DNA of 64,000 bases from assembly GCA_027257055.1 (NCBI GenBank), contig JAPVLO010000138.1:3782001-3846000 (forward strand). Reading direction: 5' to 3'. This document shows positions 35,193-49,690 of this stretch, in pieces. The translations under genes were made by a program, and so were the position numbers. This stretch comes from Cephalopachus bancanus (taxonomy: Eukaryota > Chordata > Mammalia > Primates > Tarsiidae). The notes under the pieces are model-generated. The model saw only the letters and a program-made list of their open reading frames with translations, had not been told where the DNA came from and did not search any database. Position 1 is the first letter of the stretch, and each line of letters starts with the position of its first letter.

Positions 35193-35460
35193 ATATTGCA
35201 TTTCCTCCCAGTGGTCAGCAAACCCGTTTGCTTATAAGCAGAAGTAAATTGGAAGACAAGGTTACCACACACCACTGCCACCACCCCAATGGGCAAAGCT
35301 GGGACAGAATTATCATTCTAAGAAAAATAGACCATTGTCCCTGACTCTTGCTCTGAAGCATGAGAGTATTTCTGTCCACAGAGAGATGCAAGATACAATA
35401 ATAAAAAGAACCATAGCTCTCTCAAAAGAAAATAACTGTATTTAAAATATAAAAGGAACA

Positions 35461-35579
35461 CAGTTTCAAAACACTCTGACATATCTCGCCATCTATGTAA
35501 CTCATGAATCAAAGCAATGAGTCTTCAATGTACGCTAATCTCAGTTAATTCTGCCATACTTCTTGTCTCCTGTACATGT
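35461..35579 (-). repeat. Local repeat, copy C, inverted insertion
   Basis: Reverse complement of copy A (five differences over about 106 bases). It is flanked by a 22-bp direct repeat at 35439-35460 and 35580-35601 with one mismatch, which looks like a target-site duplication. Removing 119 bp plus one copy of the duplication restores continuous L1M sequence. It has no poly(A) tail. Confidence 0.85.
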
Positions 35580-35623
35580 TATTTAAAACATAAAAGGAAC
35601 ATCCCTGCCCAAAGACAATCACT

Positions 35624-35667
35624 AGAGATCTTGGTTCAATCACTAGAGATCTTGGTGCAGAGCAATT
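35624..35667. repeat. Short tandem duplication in the L1M
   Basis: The unit 'caatcactagagatcttggt' occurs twice head to tail. Only one copy is expected in the L1M consensus as I recall it. Confidence 0.8.
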
Positions 35668-38600
35668 AAGAGGTAGCTCCAAGACAGTAACATGTAGACA
35701 CATAGAAGTTTAAGAAAAAAGAACCATGGAAAGAATTGTTTAAAAGAAAGCTCCTTGCTTTCAGGAGTCAAAGTAAGCCTCAACATCTGGCCTGATGGAA
35801 AATTTTAAATTTAATCTTACTAAAGGGGACACAATTTATTTAAATAAGACCATGAAAAATTTTATGTGTCAGAGCATTTTTGAAAACACAGTAATAATCA
35901 GCTAACAATTAGTGAAAACTAACTTGATGTGATGTCATTAAGGATAGACTATTCGAAGCTTGAATGAAAGATCCAGGAAAAACACAAAGAGCTAAAACCA
36001 CAGGCGGTGAGCATGCCTCACATATCAGATGCTGCGGAGTGAGAGGCAAATAGACTTTATGAACTGATATAGTCAAGACACTAAATAAATGAACAAGCAA
36101 ACAATAAGACAGGATGTGGGGAGGTGTCAGAATCCAGAGTTATTACAATATGCTAAAATGTATAGTTTTCAACAAAGAAATTACAAGTCATGCAAAGAAA
36201 CAAAAAAGTGGTACCACCGCAAAAGAAAAAAATGCACCGTTGATGCACTTAGCAAAGACTTTAAAGCAGCTAATATAAGTATTTTCAGTGAAATAAAGAC
36301 AAAAATGTGGAAATAGTTATAGGAAGACACGATAACAATGCCTCGTCAAATAACAAATATCAATAAAGAGGGAGAAATTATGTTTTTAAATGAAAACTTT
36401 GAAGTTGAAACATACTGTAACCAAAATGAGAAACTTATTAGAGTGTCACAACAGTTGTTTTAGGATGTCAGAAGAAAAAAAAAAATCAGTGAATTTGAAG
36501 ATAGATTGAAAAATATTATGCAATTTGAAGAACAGAGAGACAAGCAAAGAAAAATGAACAGATCTTCAAAGAAATGTAGGACGCCATTAAGTGAACCAAT
36601 ACATGTATAATTGAAGTGGGAGGTGAGAGAAGAATGGAAAAGAAAAAATATTGTAAGATATAATGTCAGAAAAATTACCAGATTTTATGAAATACATTAG
36701 TCTACACATCCAAGAAGGTCAATGAACTCTAGTAGGATAAAAACAAAGAGATCTTTACCCAAACATATCATGATTAAGATGTATTAATAAAACACGAAGG
36801 ATAAACAGAAAAATATTACAAGTACCCATCAAAAATTGACTTATCACACACAAGGAAATCCAGAAAGAATAGCAGTTGCTTTCTTATCAAAAACAATGAA
36901 GTTCAGAAGAGAGTGGTATCATGTTTTCAAAGTGTGAAAGAAAAAGAAAACTGTCAATCAAGAATTGTACTAATATAATCAGCAAAATTTTCAAAAATGA
37001 AAGTAAAAATAAACCATTCCCAGATATTTTTTAAGTGCGGTAATTTTTTTTTGCTAACAGACACACCACTACAAGAAATACTAAAGAATTATTTTAGACA
37101 GAAGGCAAGTTATACCAAGCAATGATTTGAATACATATACACTCCAAAATATACAAACAAGAAAATAATCGTGAATAGACATAATTATGTAGGTAATCAT
37201 AAAAGACAGTTTAATTGCAGATTACTTCTTCCTTCTTTCTCAATTGATTCTGTGAGGCCAATATTCCCCTGAAATCAGTACCAAAAATATTGCACACATG
37301 CACAAAAAACTCCAGGCCAATATCTCATAAATTTAGATGCAAAAATTCTCAATGAAACACAGCAAGTAAATCTAACAACATATTAAAAAGTAATGTATTC
37401 TATGGCCATGAAGAATTTATCCCAAGAATGTAAGGTAGGTTTAACATACAAGAATCAGTGTAATAAACCATATTAATAGGATAAAAGACAAAAAGCATAT
37501 AATTATTTCAACAAACCCAAAAATTATTTTTAAAAATCCAAGACACTTTTATAATACAAACACTCAAAAAACTAGAAATGAAGAGAAATTAATGGTGATG
37601 AGAATCTATGAAAAATACATGATAACACCACTGTGAAGGAGGAAAGACTTCTGAAACTTTTCCCATTAAGACCAAGAACAATACCTATTATCATCCTACT
37701 CATTATTGTACTTTATTCTTGCCAGGACAACAAGACAACACATATATACATATATACATACACCAAAATTTGAAAAAATAATTGAAAAATTTCTCTATTT
37801 AAAGTTCATATAATCTTATCTGCAGAAAATTTGAAGAAATCTACTAAACAACTGTTATCGTAATAAACTAGTTAAACAAGTTTGCAAGATTCAATATTAA
37901 CATTCAAAGACCAGTTATATTTTTAGATATCAGTATAAATAATTATCAAATAAAGAGTATAATAATAATAAATTAATTTAATAAAATAAGTGCAATATTT
38001 GGATTCTGGAAACTACAAAACATTTTGAAAACTCTAAACGACACCTAGTAAATGGAAAATCATCTCACATTTATAGAAGATATAAAATAGTTAGGATGTC
38101 AGTACTCCTAAATTGATCCAGATTTAATGCAAGTCCTTTCAAAATTTCAGCTGCTTTCTTTTTAAAGGAAACTGACAAGTTTATCCTGAAATACATATGG
38201 AAATTCAAGTGACCCAGAATAGTCAAAACAATCTTGAAAAAGAATAAAGTTTTAGAATTTTCTGATTTCTAAACTTAATACAAAGCTACTGTGATCAAGA
38301 CAGATTAGTACTGCCATCAAGATAGGCAGATAAATAAATAGAATAGGATTAACATTCCAAGGATAACTCTATTTGTTATTAATTGATTTTTAACAGGCAT
38401 GCCAAGAATATTCAATGAGGAAAACACAGTCTTTTAAGGTAATAGTGCACAGACAACTAGATATCCATATGCAAAATAATTCTATATTCTTATTTTTTTT
38501 GGTTATCTTGTATTCTGATACTTACATCAATTATTCCATATTATTACTGGTTATTTTTTTAATAACCAATAACTAATGAAGGCCTACATGTAGGCTAAAA

Positions 38601-39715
38601 TTGGGAAAATCTTAGGACAAAATAGAGCTACCATGGGTTAGGAAAAACCTTCTTAGCTATGGCAACGAAAACAAAAGCAGCAAAAGGAAAAATAAAAAAC
38701 TTGGACTTCATCAAAATTAAAAGCCTTTTGTTTGAAATCCACAGAACAATGAAAATATTTGCAAACAATATATCTAATAAGAGCCTTGTTTACAGAAAAT
38801 ATAAAAACTCTTACAACTCTAAAAGATAAATAACTCAGTTTTTTAAAATGGTCAAAGCATCTGAATAGACATTTCTCCAAGAAGATATACATACAGCCAA
38901 TAAATACATAAAAGATGTTCAACATAATTAGCAGCCTTTATCATTTAAGTGCAAATAAAAACTACAGTGAGATACAACTTGTGAAATCCACTGAAATGGC
39001 TATAATAAGTATGATAGATAATCACAAGTGTTGGCCAGGAAATGGAGAAATTGGAATCCTCATACATTACCAGTGAAAACGTCAAGGGATGCTACCATAT
39101 TTGAAAAACAGGTGATCATTCTTCAAAACATTAAGCACAGAGTTATTACGACTCAGCAATTTCACTTATAGGTATATACTGAAGAAAAGTGGAAAACACC
39201 TCCATGCAAAATGTGTGCATGCATGAGTGCTCATAAAATTATTATCCAGTACACGGTATAACCAAAAAATAAAAACTTAAATGTTCATTAAGTGCCAAAC
39301 CAATAAATAAAATATAATGTATCCATAAACAGAATTTTATTTGACACTAAAAAAATTGAATGCTGATATATGCTACAATGTCGATGAACCTTAAAAATGT
39401 TTTGCTAACTGAAATACGTCAGTCACAAATAATCTTACATGATATGATTCCATTTACGTGAAATGTCTAAAATCGAAAAACTCATGGAGACAGAGAATAT
39501 ATAAAAGGTCTTAGAGGTACCTATGGCTGCGGAATGGATGGAAGAAGTAGGGATTGTGAGTGACTGCTAATGTGTACCTTTTAGAATAATGAAAATGTTC
39601 TAAAACAAAATTGTGAGGTTGATTAAACAATTCTGTGAATATACTGAAACCCACCGAATTGTGCAGTTTGTACACTTGTATGACATGTGAATTTATAACA
39701 CAGTTAAACTTAACA

Positions 39716-41255
39716 GGAATTTAAGTGGGGAACATTCAGACAATATATAGGGGTCACAGAAATAAAAGAAGAGACAATCTGTATTGATGATAGGTGGAGA
39801 AAACTCATCTCCAGGAACCTGGAGAAGAAAAAATGAAAAATAAATTAAGAGAGAAAACATCTGAAGATGTTACTTATGAGGACTAGAGTAAGAGGTAGAC
39901 ACTTTTACAGAGTTTCTCCTGAGACCAATTTTCTTTTTAGGAACTCAAAAAGAACTGTCCAGAAGATTTTTGTGAAGCGGTCACGTCTAGGAAGAGAGAA
40001 ATAAATACTTTTGTTGAGGAATAAATATCTCTTACGTCCACACACATGAAACAAACCAGATTCCCATTGACCACCTCCTGTATCCAGTTTCTTTTAATCT
40101 GTTTCCAGTCAGACTGAGGATGAATTTCACAGATAAAAGATGACACATGATTGGAGTTTAGAAACGGTGGTATTAGTTTTGCAGGCTCTCACCCTGAGCC
40201 AGGGACATGGGCAGATTTATATTAATTCCAGAATTGGCCGGAAAACTTCAGTTTAGTATGGGAAGAAGAGAGATGTGAGTCACAACCACAAAATGCTTTA
40301 TTTCATGTGAAACTGGTGTAAGTGAGAACTTTAAGTGGTATTGACAGGAGTGTGAATTTTCTTTTTTGAGAGTTCCACCTGCCTAAAAGTGGAAGCTTCC
40401 CCTGCTGCTGCCCAGGCTGTCCTCGTTTGAGGGATAAACAAAAGCCGCCTCTCCAAAAGTCTGTCAATCCAGCACTTTTCTGAGGCACTGAATTCATTTA
40501 AAGAAAAAAAAAAGTGCTAAACGAATACATTGTCAAACTAAAAATGATTTTAATTTTTTAAAGGGGAACTTGGAATACCAATTATTCTGAATAATTATCT
40601 CAGCAATGTGTAGTTTTGTCTTACCTATCACTGATGGCAAAAAAATCCAGTGTCATACCTGCTATCCTAACCAGCAGTTACTGTTGCTATCCAAAGTATA
40701 ACTAGTCATAAATGGCTGTAAAATTTGTATATAAATGCGACGGGGTTGAAGGGCAAAAATGCTGCTTCAGTAAATATTATCAGAAAAATATTAAGACCAT
40801 GTGAGATTGAGGAGATTGTCTTTTTTATTTTCTAACATTAATCATAAATTGTATAAAATAGATTCTGATATCTTAAGCCAAAGAATTCTTTTATAATTCC
40901 TTGACAGATTTTCACTAATTTAATTTACAGGAAAAAAAGTATTGAAGAATCAACTTACAACCTTTGAGTTTTAATTTTTTTTTTTTTTTGACTCTTTCTA
41001 TTTTGGTCCACCAAGCTATTTTTTAAATGTTTTATTGTTATTTTTAAGATAAAGAAAAAAATTATTTTTTTTTTCTGTGTCAGTTTTTTCAGTTTAGCAT
41101 TATTAGAGGTAGGTCATTTGTTGATGTTTATACGGTACACATGTATATAATGTCTCCAGTTATAATTCATCACAGTCTTTTTTCTTTCCAGTAGTCAAGT
41201 TGGGAACATTTTTTCAAGTGCTCCTTTCAAGTACTGCTCTTTAATTTCAATTCAT
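39716..41255. other. Unassigned sequence
   Basis: No repeat family or exon is recognised. T-rich tracts occur at about 40976-41070. Confidence 0.45.
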
Positions 41256-41660
41256 CTGCTGGTCCACAGGACCTGATAAAAGATGGGATCTAGTTAATAC
41301 TCCTCGTCCATTGTGCTCATATCGGCTTCCTCTGAGGTACTGTGATCAAGAGTAGGGCACAATAGGAGGCATTTTGGTGCTTATTGTGCATAATTATTAA
41401 GGTGTGACAAAGGGATGGCGGAATTGCAGTGACAATCTGTTCTTCAATCTGGGCTGTCTGAGGACCCTTTCAGAGCGGCAGAGTGTTAATTTCCTGAACA
41501 TCTCATGATAAGCAAAACAAGCCTTCTCTGACAAGAAGGTTGCCATAAAAACATGCCGTTGTACATGATTTCTTCTCCAGTGTAAAAAAGCCCCAGTGAA
41601 ATAGGAGTGTTCGTCCTCAGGTACAGAAACTCTCAAGCTTTTATAAACAGTTTGTATCTT
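41256..41660. other. Possible conserved non-coding element
   Basis: A 400-bp stretch of mixed composition, not assignable to a repeat, retains several CpGs ('ctcgtcc', 'tatcggc', 'gcggaattg', 'gagcggcag', 'tgccgttg', 'gttcgtcc') in a region otherwise CpG-poor. It contains AT-rich homeobox-like cores. The inference of constraint rests on composition only. There is no long open frame in a consistent context. Confidence 0.3.
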
Positions 41661-43489
41661 CCTGCCAAGGGAAAAAGAAAAAGACTATTTTTTTATATTT
41701 TGCAAGTTATCAAATCTCCCTAATTTATGATAAATTTTACTTCATACAAGTATTGAGGAAGAAACATAATTTTTGATGATTTCTAGAGATATAAAAGGCC
41801 ATTTCTTTCCACATAATTTGCAAAACATTCTTGACTGTTACAGCAATAGACTTACTGATAAGTAAATATGATTTACGTGTATTTTGTTCCTGATAACTGT
41901 GAAAATCAGTAAGCAAATTCCAAGTACATAGATCATACAACAAAAAACAAAAATGGATCTGTTAGACTGTGGTGCCCTTCAAAAGAAACTCTGCCTTAAT
42001 TTTGTTAATCAGATCATCTTTAAAGAAATGTCCTATTCCGAAAAAATGAAATGGACCAATAATTAATTTTTTCAACTTACTTGAATCAGAGAGAAAGAAT
42101 TACTGTAATGAATTATACAAAATACCATCCCCCACCCCTTAACTGGAAATAGTGGGTTACCTTACACAATTTTGGTCTGCAGCATAACCCATCAGCTCAG
42201 AAGGCAAACGCTGTTGTTTCTTGGACCCCTGTGAGGTTGCAGATCTAGTTACCTTGGAGATTACTGTCTTTCTTAGGCTACACCTCAGGACTTTCAAAAA
42301 TCATCCGAGAGCTAACAGCAGTGGGCTTCTGTCTGAGCCTTTAAAAGGGAAGAAAAAAAGTCAAGAGCAGAGGCAGTTTGGAATACCCTCCCTTGATTCT
42401 TTGAGGTTTGACTCCATTGGTATTCTTCACAGCTGATGTTTCTCAGCTCTGTATGAGTGATTTGTAGATGTCTTTTTTGATGACTTCAAAATAATCTCAG
42501 ACATTTTTTCTCCCTGCCACATGGGTAGAAATTCAAGTCGATTAAATATAAGTTAACCCATCTTAAACTAGGTTTCATGTAGAGAGAAACAGCAGTCCAT
42601 TCCAATTAAGGTGTTCCCTAAAGAAGATGGTTGGAGCATTAACGGAGGTGTGTAACACAATGGAATACGTTAGGCACACTCTGAGGATTAGTGTTTTTCA
42701 AATTCAGTTTGCTAATAATACAAATTGTTGGTTTTCTCTGTCAGAGTCTGAGACAGGTCTAGGTTGATACCCATGAATTTATCTGAATGTTTAACACATG
42801 TCTCCTGTGCTTTTGAGAACCACACTCTGATGAGCCCCACAATATGTTGAATATTACCAAAATAGATCAATGGATCAACCAATTGCTGAACATGACAACT
42901 AATCTCACGCTACAATATGGTACTAGTATAGGTTTGATCCAATCTCCTTTCATGAAGCGCTTGTAAAAGTTCACAGAATTAGCTTGTGTTTCTCATCGAT
43001 GTATAAATATTTATTGTCTGCTGTGCTTTCTACCTTTTAGCCTCAATATCTTATGCAGGGTTTTATTACCCATTTTTTTCGAAGTCTACTTATTATATTT
43101 GTGAGGTATTTTTTTCCTGATTCCCAGTCTTCATATGTGTTGTAACTAAGAGTAAAACTCTACTTTCCCCAAATTCTCTCTGCTAACACCTTACCCAGAA
43201 CTCACAGCGGGAGTGCGGTGCAGAGAAACTATAATTTTGAAATGTAATCTAATGTAAGTTTCAGTAAATGCTTATTGGAAGGGTTGACTGCATTATACAC
43301 AGGTCTCAGTGGGTGGATCATGCCACACTGTTCTCTGCTTCTGATGTAGTTCACCCAGGTGAACATCCTGAAAACCAGGGTATATACAAAGAGGAGGCTA
43401 ACTTATCGGCCCAGTGAACAAATAGAAACTAGGGTTGAAAGAGAGTAGAAAAGAACAGAAGTGTGAGACAGATAAGAGAGGAGTGACAG
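41661..43489. other. Unassigned sequence
   Basis: No transposable element or exon is recognised in these 1.8 kb. Confidence 0.45.
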
Positions 43490-44010
43490 TGTATTAGTTT
43501 CCTGTGGCTGCTGTAACAAATTAGGATGAGATAGGTTGCATAAAGTGATAAAAAGGGATTCCTTAAAAATGTTGGAGGCCGGAAGTCTGAAATTAGTGTC
43601 ACAAAGCCAAAATCAAGGTTGTTGGAAAGGCTGCATTTCCTCTGAAGCACTAGAGAAGAATCCACTTATTGCCATTTCCAGCTTCTGACATTCCTTGTTT
43701 GTGGTCACCCCACTCCAACCTCCAAGGTAAGCATTTTCAAACCTCTCTCTGCGCTATCTTTACACCACCTTCTTTTCTGTGTGCCTGCCTATAAACTCTC
43801 CCCCCAACTCCTTTTATAAAAGTCATATAATTGCTTTAAGGCCCATTCACATAGGATAATCTCCCACTTCAAGATCTTTAACTTAATCACATCTATCTCT
43901 CTCTTTTTTTTTTAATTTATTTTTTTTTAACCACCAGGTAACATTCATAGGTTCTGGGAATTAAGATGTATATCTCTTTTGTGGGGGGTATTTTTAATCC
44001 TTCACAGAAA
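43490..44010 (+). mobile_element. Ancient interspersed repeat (CTGCTGTAACAAATTA type)
   Basis: The block opens 'gtattagtttcctgtggctg' followed by 'ctgtaacaaatta'. It continues through 'ggaggccggaagtctgaaa', 'aaatcaaggttgttgg', 'gagaatccacttattgcc' and 'ccagcttctgacattcc', and ends near 'taatccttcacag'. This order is a very common mammalian repeat consensus. I am not certain of its class (LTR or DNA element), so no family name is given. A T/A-rich insertion lies at about 43905-43935. Confidence 0.7.
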
Positions 44011-44700
44011 GAAAAAAGGGAGAGCTTATATCGGGAAGCTGAAGCGAGTACAGAAAGTGCTCATTGGAAAAATCCTAGTTGGTAGTTTGGGTAGCAGCCA
44101 CAGGCTGTAACAGGAATATCTAAGATCAATTTTAAGCGGTATGCCTTGCTGAGATAAAAACGATCTTGATCTTCCTAAATTTCCAGTGAATACTGCTTCA
44201 AAAACAAAGCCTTGTGAGAGATTTTATCTGAGTTTCACAGAAGTAGAAATGTCTATCAGAAATGACCACGAGGATTTTAATCCCTTCAAGAATTGGGGAC
44301 AGGACTTCCCACAGGACTTGGGATAAGAGCCTGAGCTAATTTTATCTAAATATCAAAGAGCAGTTTCACTGAGCTAAAATAGCAGTGTATTTTTGTGGCT
44401 CGCATTGGGTTTTAACTATGACATTGGGTTTTCTGCTGCAGGGCTTCTGTTCTTTTTTGGCTATTCATACATTTCTGGGAGTCATCTCCGTTAACTCTAT
44501 ACTTGCATTTCTATTGTCTTCTTTACCATTCCTTTGTGACCTGAACTTCTTCTAACTAAGCTTGAATGATGTATTTAGTTAGCCCATACCTATTAAATAA
44601 TGTAAAAAGATCTTTGACTCCGTGTAGTAGGAGTTCCCATCTGCTTGACCTTTGGATGTTAGTTTTTACTCATAATTATTATTTGGAGGGCTGGGTATAG
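44011..44700. other. Unassigned sequence
   Basis: Nothing recognisable between the ancient repeat and the GAPDH pseudogene. Confidence 0.45.
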
Positions 44701-44705
44701 GGAAA

Positions 44706-45905
<1,200 letters not shown>

Positions 45906-47404
45906 TGAGAATATGCAACTGTCTGTCCCAAAGGGAGGAAAAGAGAATCTCACTCATTAAATCTTAATCTTCAAATCGATGATGAGAGAGATTTTTAATC
46001 CCTTTCAGGAAACGCTTTGGTGTATAATAGGAGAAACTGCCCGACTGACTTCAGAACTCTGTGTAACTGCTCTGCATACATGAAATTGTCTGCCCTAGAG
46101 CTGCCTGTCACATCCAAAAGGCAGGCCTTCTCTGGTTAATGGCAAGCCTCACATCACAGATTATATAGAGGTAGAAATCAGTCAACGGGTCTGTAGGAAC
46201 AGGCTAAGAGATGATGCTGGAGAGCCTTACACAAGTGGGTTTCACAGTGTTGATGATGGTTTGCATTTTCTTAAACTTCCAGTTTTATGGCCCTCCCCCT
46301 AAATGCTAAGTATGGAAGTTTACTTAGAAGGAGGCGCCGGGCCACCTTCCTAGGACTTGCGATCAGGATGCATTCGAGCTATCTTACCTCCAGGATGAGG
46401 TCTGGACAGATAAGGAGGCTGTGTATTTTTCTGGAGACTCATGGGCATGCAGAGGGAAGGAGTTCTCTTTTACCTCTGAGTAATGGTGAAGGGGGTCTCA
46501 AAGGCGACTCCTCCGAAAACTTTATATATTTCCTCTAGAGCTTGAGAAGCTAGTATGTGACCCTGCCAAGAAAAGTTTAAATCAGGGAACTGTGCTGGAA
46601 CTGATTCTTCCTGACTATACAAAGATCACCTCTGCAATGGGATGAGCTGTTCTTTCACTGCTGGTGGAACAAGGTTTTGTGAATTTACCTGTGAAACCAA
46701 TCAGCCTATTCCAAAGAGCCAGCTTGGTCTCCTCACGCCAGAGGGCCACCTAGATTCCTGAAGGGACCTTTAAAAAAGAGAGTCTGTGTGGGTTGGAGAA
46801 GGGTGGAGAGGGTCTTTGAAGTTCGAATTGTATTGAACTGGACTAAAGTTGTGCAAATAGTTTTTAAAAAGGAAGTCAAAGGGAGCTTGGTGGAGAAATG
46901 CAAGATTTTATTTTATTTTTGCTTATGCCACATCTAATCCAGGGTTCTTTTAACAAAATAGCTACAATCAGAAAGTAGTCATATATGTTCTTTTTATTTT
47001 TGCAAACTGATTAAATAATTTGAAGAAATATTAATAATTTATTTTCCTTTGTATCATCCCACATCAAACATCAAAGATTAAATTAAGGCACTACTTACTT
47101 TGCAAACTATCTTTGTTTTTCATAATATTTTCTCTATCCTGACTTCCATCATTAGTCTTGTGCACACATCACTGCTCCAGTAAAACCCCACCCCCAATTT
47201 GACCCTGAATACCCTTCTCTACCTTTGGTCCTTGAAACCCAATAAGTAAATTATTTCAAATGTTACTTATTCATTTAATCTTCTGGTTCTTCTCCAGCCA
47301 CATATAAAATTCTCACTCCTTTGATTAACAAGTGTAATTAATTTGTGCTTTCACGGTCATACTTACTTTACTTTAAATTATAAGTGCCTTGCTAGACCAA
47401 CCAC
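45906..47404. other. Unassigned sequence
   Basis: No known repeat or exon is recognised. The piece at 46280-46560 is less AT-rich and contains an 83-codon open frame with arginine-rich content at its start and no recognisable domain. Confidence 0.4.
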
Positions 47405-47530
47405 GCATTTATTCTCTCATTCAGCAAAACTTGATGAGCGTCTATTATGTGTAGGGAATCCTTAAGCAAAAAGAGAGAAGTCACTTTCTCTAGGATGGCC
47501 ACTAAGAAATTAATAATATTCCAAATATGC
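47405..47530 (+). mobile_element. L2-like LINE fragment
   Basis: 'ctcattcagcaaaacttgatgagcgtctattatgtgtaggg' follows the common 'cattcaacaaatatttattgagcacctactatgtgccagg' pattern, but diverged. Short and old. Confidence 0.4.
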
Positions 47531-49340
47531 TCTTAAGAAATATCAAACCAAGCATATATTTGAATGCATGCCTGCACAATACACTGCATGGAATATAAAT
47601 ATGAATCTGGTGTAATGTTGCACACAAGTGGGGCTCACTGTTCAGTGATTAATTATGATAGAATATTGTATACAATAAAATGTGACAAACAAAAAGCTGT
47701 GTGTTTTCAGTTACACCACAACAATGCCAAGAAGACATAATTTCTGGCGTGGGTTGTAAGTGGAGTCTTGTTTACAATTCTATAATCTCCTAAAGTCTGC
47801 TTACCTTTTGAATAAGATAACACCAACACACAGAAATATACTGAGACTCTCATATATCAAATCCTATGCCATATGTGACGTATCCAAAGAGGACTATGAT
47901 CTAATCCTTAACTTCAAAAAGATTAGGACCCAATGGATGTTATAAACATGAATGGAGATTATTGTAACCAAGTGTCTATGTGTGTTTGTGTGTTTCCAAA
48001 ATTGAAGTTTATACACACATCCAACTCAGTTGAGAAAAGATAGGAGGTGAGAGGAAAAAAATTAATGATTTTAGAAAGTGAAAGCTCTGTACAATGGCAA
48101 GACACTTTTCTTTCCCAACATCAAAAAGAGTCTAAATCCAGAAGTGGGTCTCCGGAAACCGGGGAGATTGACTTTGCTGGGAGGGTTGCTGATCTCTCAG
48201 CCTGCCCTTGGCATCAAAACAATGCCTGCTTGTATGTCACCAGCACTGTCATGACACAGACACAGACCCTGGGCGTCCCATGAGAGAGAACTGCCAGCAC
48301 ACACTGAGCATCACAGTGCTAGGTCTCAGTGGCAGATTTCTGGACAGAGAGCCTGATTCTTGTTTGTGATTGATGACATCGACCACCAATCTCGATGCTC
48401 CTTCCCATTCTGTTTCTCCCTCACCTAACTTTCCTTTTTTGATGTCTGAAACTTTTTTCCTGAAAATTAACCCTAACTCCTCTCAAGGAGATTTTTATAC
48501 AAAGGCTACTCTGGCTATTCAGCAATATGGGTAAAAATATACCTCCCAGATTCTATTAACCCTTACAACCAGAATATCCACCTAATAGATACCCGACTGT
48601 CAGACATGTCTTGGCCACAGGTGTGATGTCTGGACACTTCACAAATGCTACCTCTTAAAAATGCCAGTAAAATGGGATTCATTGCTCAACAGAGACTACA
48701 GAGGTTTACAAGACAAAAATGCAAAGTGAGTTTTCAAAAAATTTGACTATCAGATGACTTCTCTAAAGTACATTTGAATTTGCTAAGTATAAATACTTCT
48801 GGAAGAATACATTTTCCATAGAATTCATTCTAAGTGTATATGGATTGGCAATTGAAAATAAACCACTGAAGATTTCTTTTTTTTCCCAAGATGAAGGGCA
48901 AAACCAATTAGAACCTTGCTGCTTTGACTAAGATGAACATTTTTTAATTGGGGGGATTTAAATTTTGTATAATACATGCAAAAAAGAATTGTAAAACAAG
49001 AGACAATGTATTTTTTTTTTCTTTTTACAAAGCTTAGCCAGCCATATCGGAAAGACCATATGTTAGTTGCAAGAAAAGTTTGCCCTAAGGGGTTTTAGTT
49101 AGAATTTTGCAGCTTGGATACTGTGTAGGACAAGATATACTTTCAGAAAAGATTTGAGGTTTTTTGGTAATGGTAATACAATCAGGTTGCATTGTCATGT
49201 CAAAAACCTCTACTTTATAGATTTCCTATGTCAAAATAACTGAAATGCCTTTTGTTGTGGTCACCCAACAGAAGTGAGATGAACTGCCCTCTCCCAACTC
49301 AAAATTTGGGTATAATATCAAAATTGATGATGGCACAAAC
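47531..49340. other. Unassigned sequence
   Basis: No repeat or exon is recognised. The segment at 48130-48420 is GC-richer than its flanks and unexplained. Confidence 0.4.
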
Positions 49341-49690
49341 TCACCAAGAGTGGATTAAAGGGTTTATTATGAGGCTTTCTGGGGAAAACTGAATGAGCTC
49401 CCAAGCAGGTCCATGAACAGCTTGATAAAACAGAGAGCAAAGACTGGTTTTAGGGTTTTTATGGTTGATAGGGTATGAGACAAGGATGAGGGCTCCTTCA
49501 CCTGTGCTGGGCTTGTTTGGTTTAAAACTCCCACCAGCATCACAGAGGGTGCAATGGATTTTCTTATCAGCTTGCCCAGGCAAAGAGTGGAGGGGAAAGG
49601 GATGTTGTGAGCTATGAAAGCTGCCAGCAGTCAAACGGTAAAAATGGAATCTGACTCTTGATTGCAATTCACCGCTGCTATTTTAAGTGG
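49341..49690 (-). other. Region following the ERV pol remnant, unresolved
   Basis: This lies directly 3' of the integrase remnant on the minus strand and holds a 108-codon frame (49341-49667) with no domain I can name. By position it may be the tail of pol or a post-pol part of the same provirus, but I see no diagnostic motif. Confidence 0.3.

Larger units (their letters stand above)
34690..39715 (+). mobile_element. Second old L1M LINE
   Basis: Blocks in L1 order on the + strand. 5' UTR-like sequence spans about 34740-35700, ORF1-region sequence 36130-37150. A deletion follows, then reverse transcriptase sequence 37290-38400, ORF2 C-terminal sequence about 38640-39400, and a 3' UTR ending near 39715 with 'gtgaatatactgaaaccc' and 'gtacacttgtatgacatgtgaatt'. 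It is heavily diverged with no surviving long frame. The join near 37200-37290 skips the ORF2 endonuclease region. Copies B and C of the local repeat lie inside its 5' part. Confidence 0.75.
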
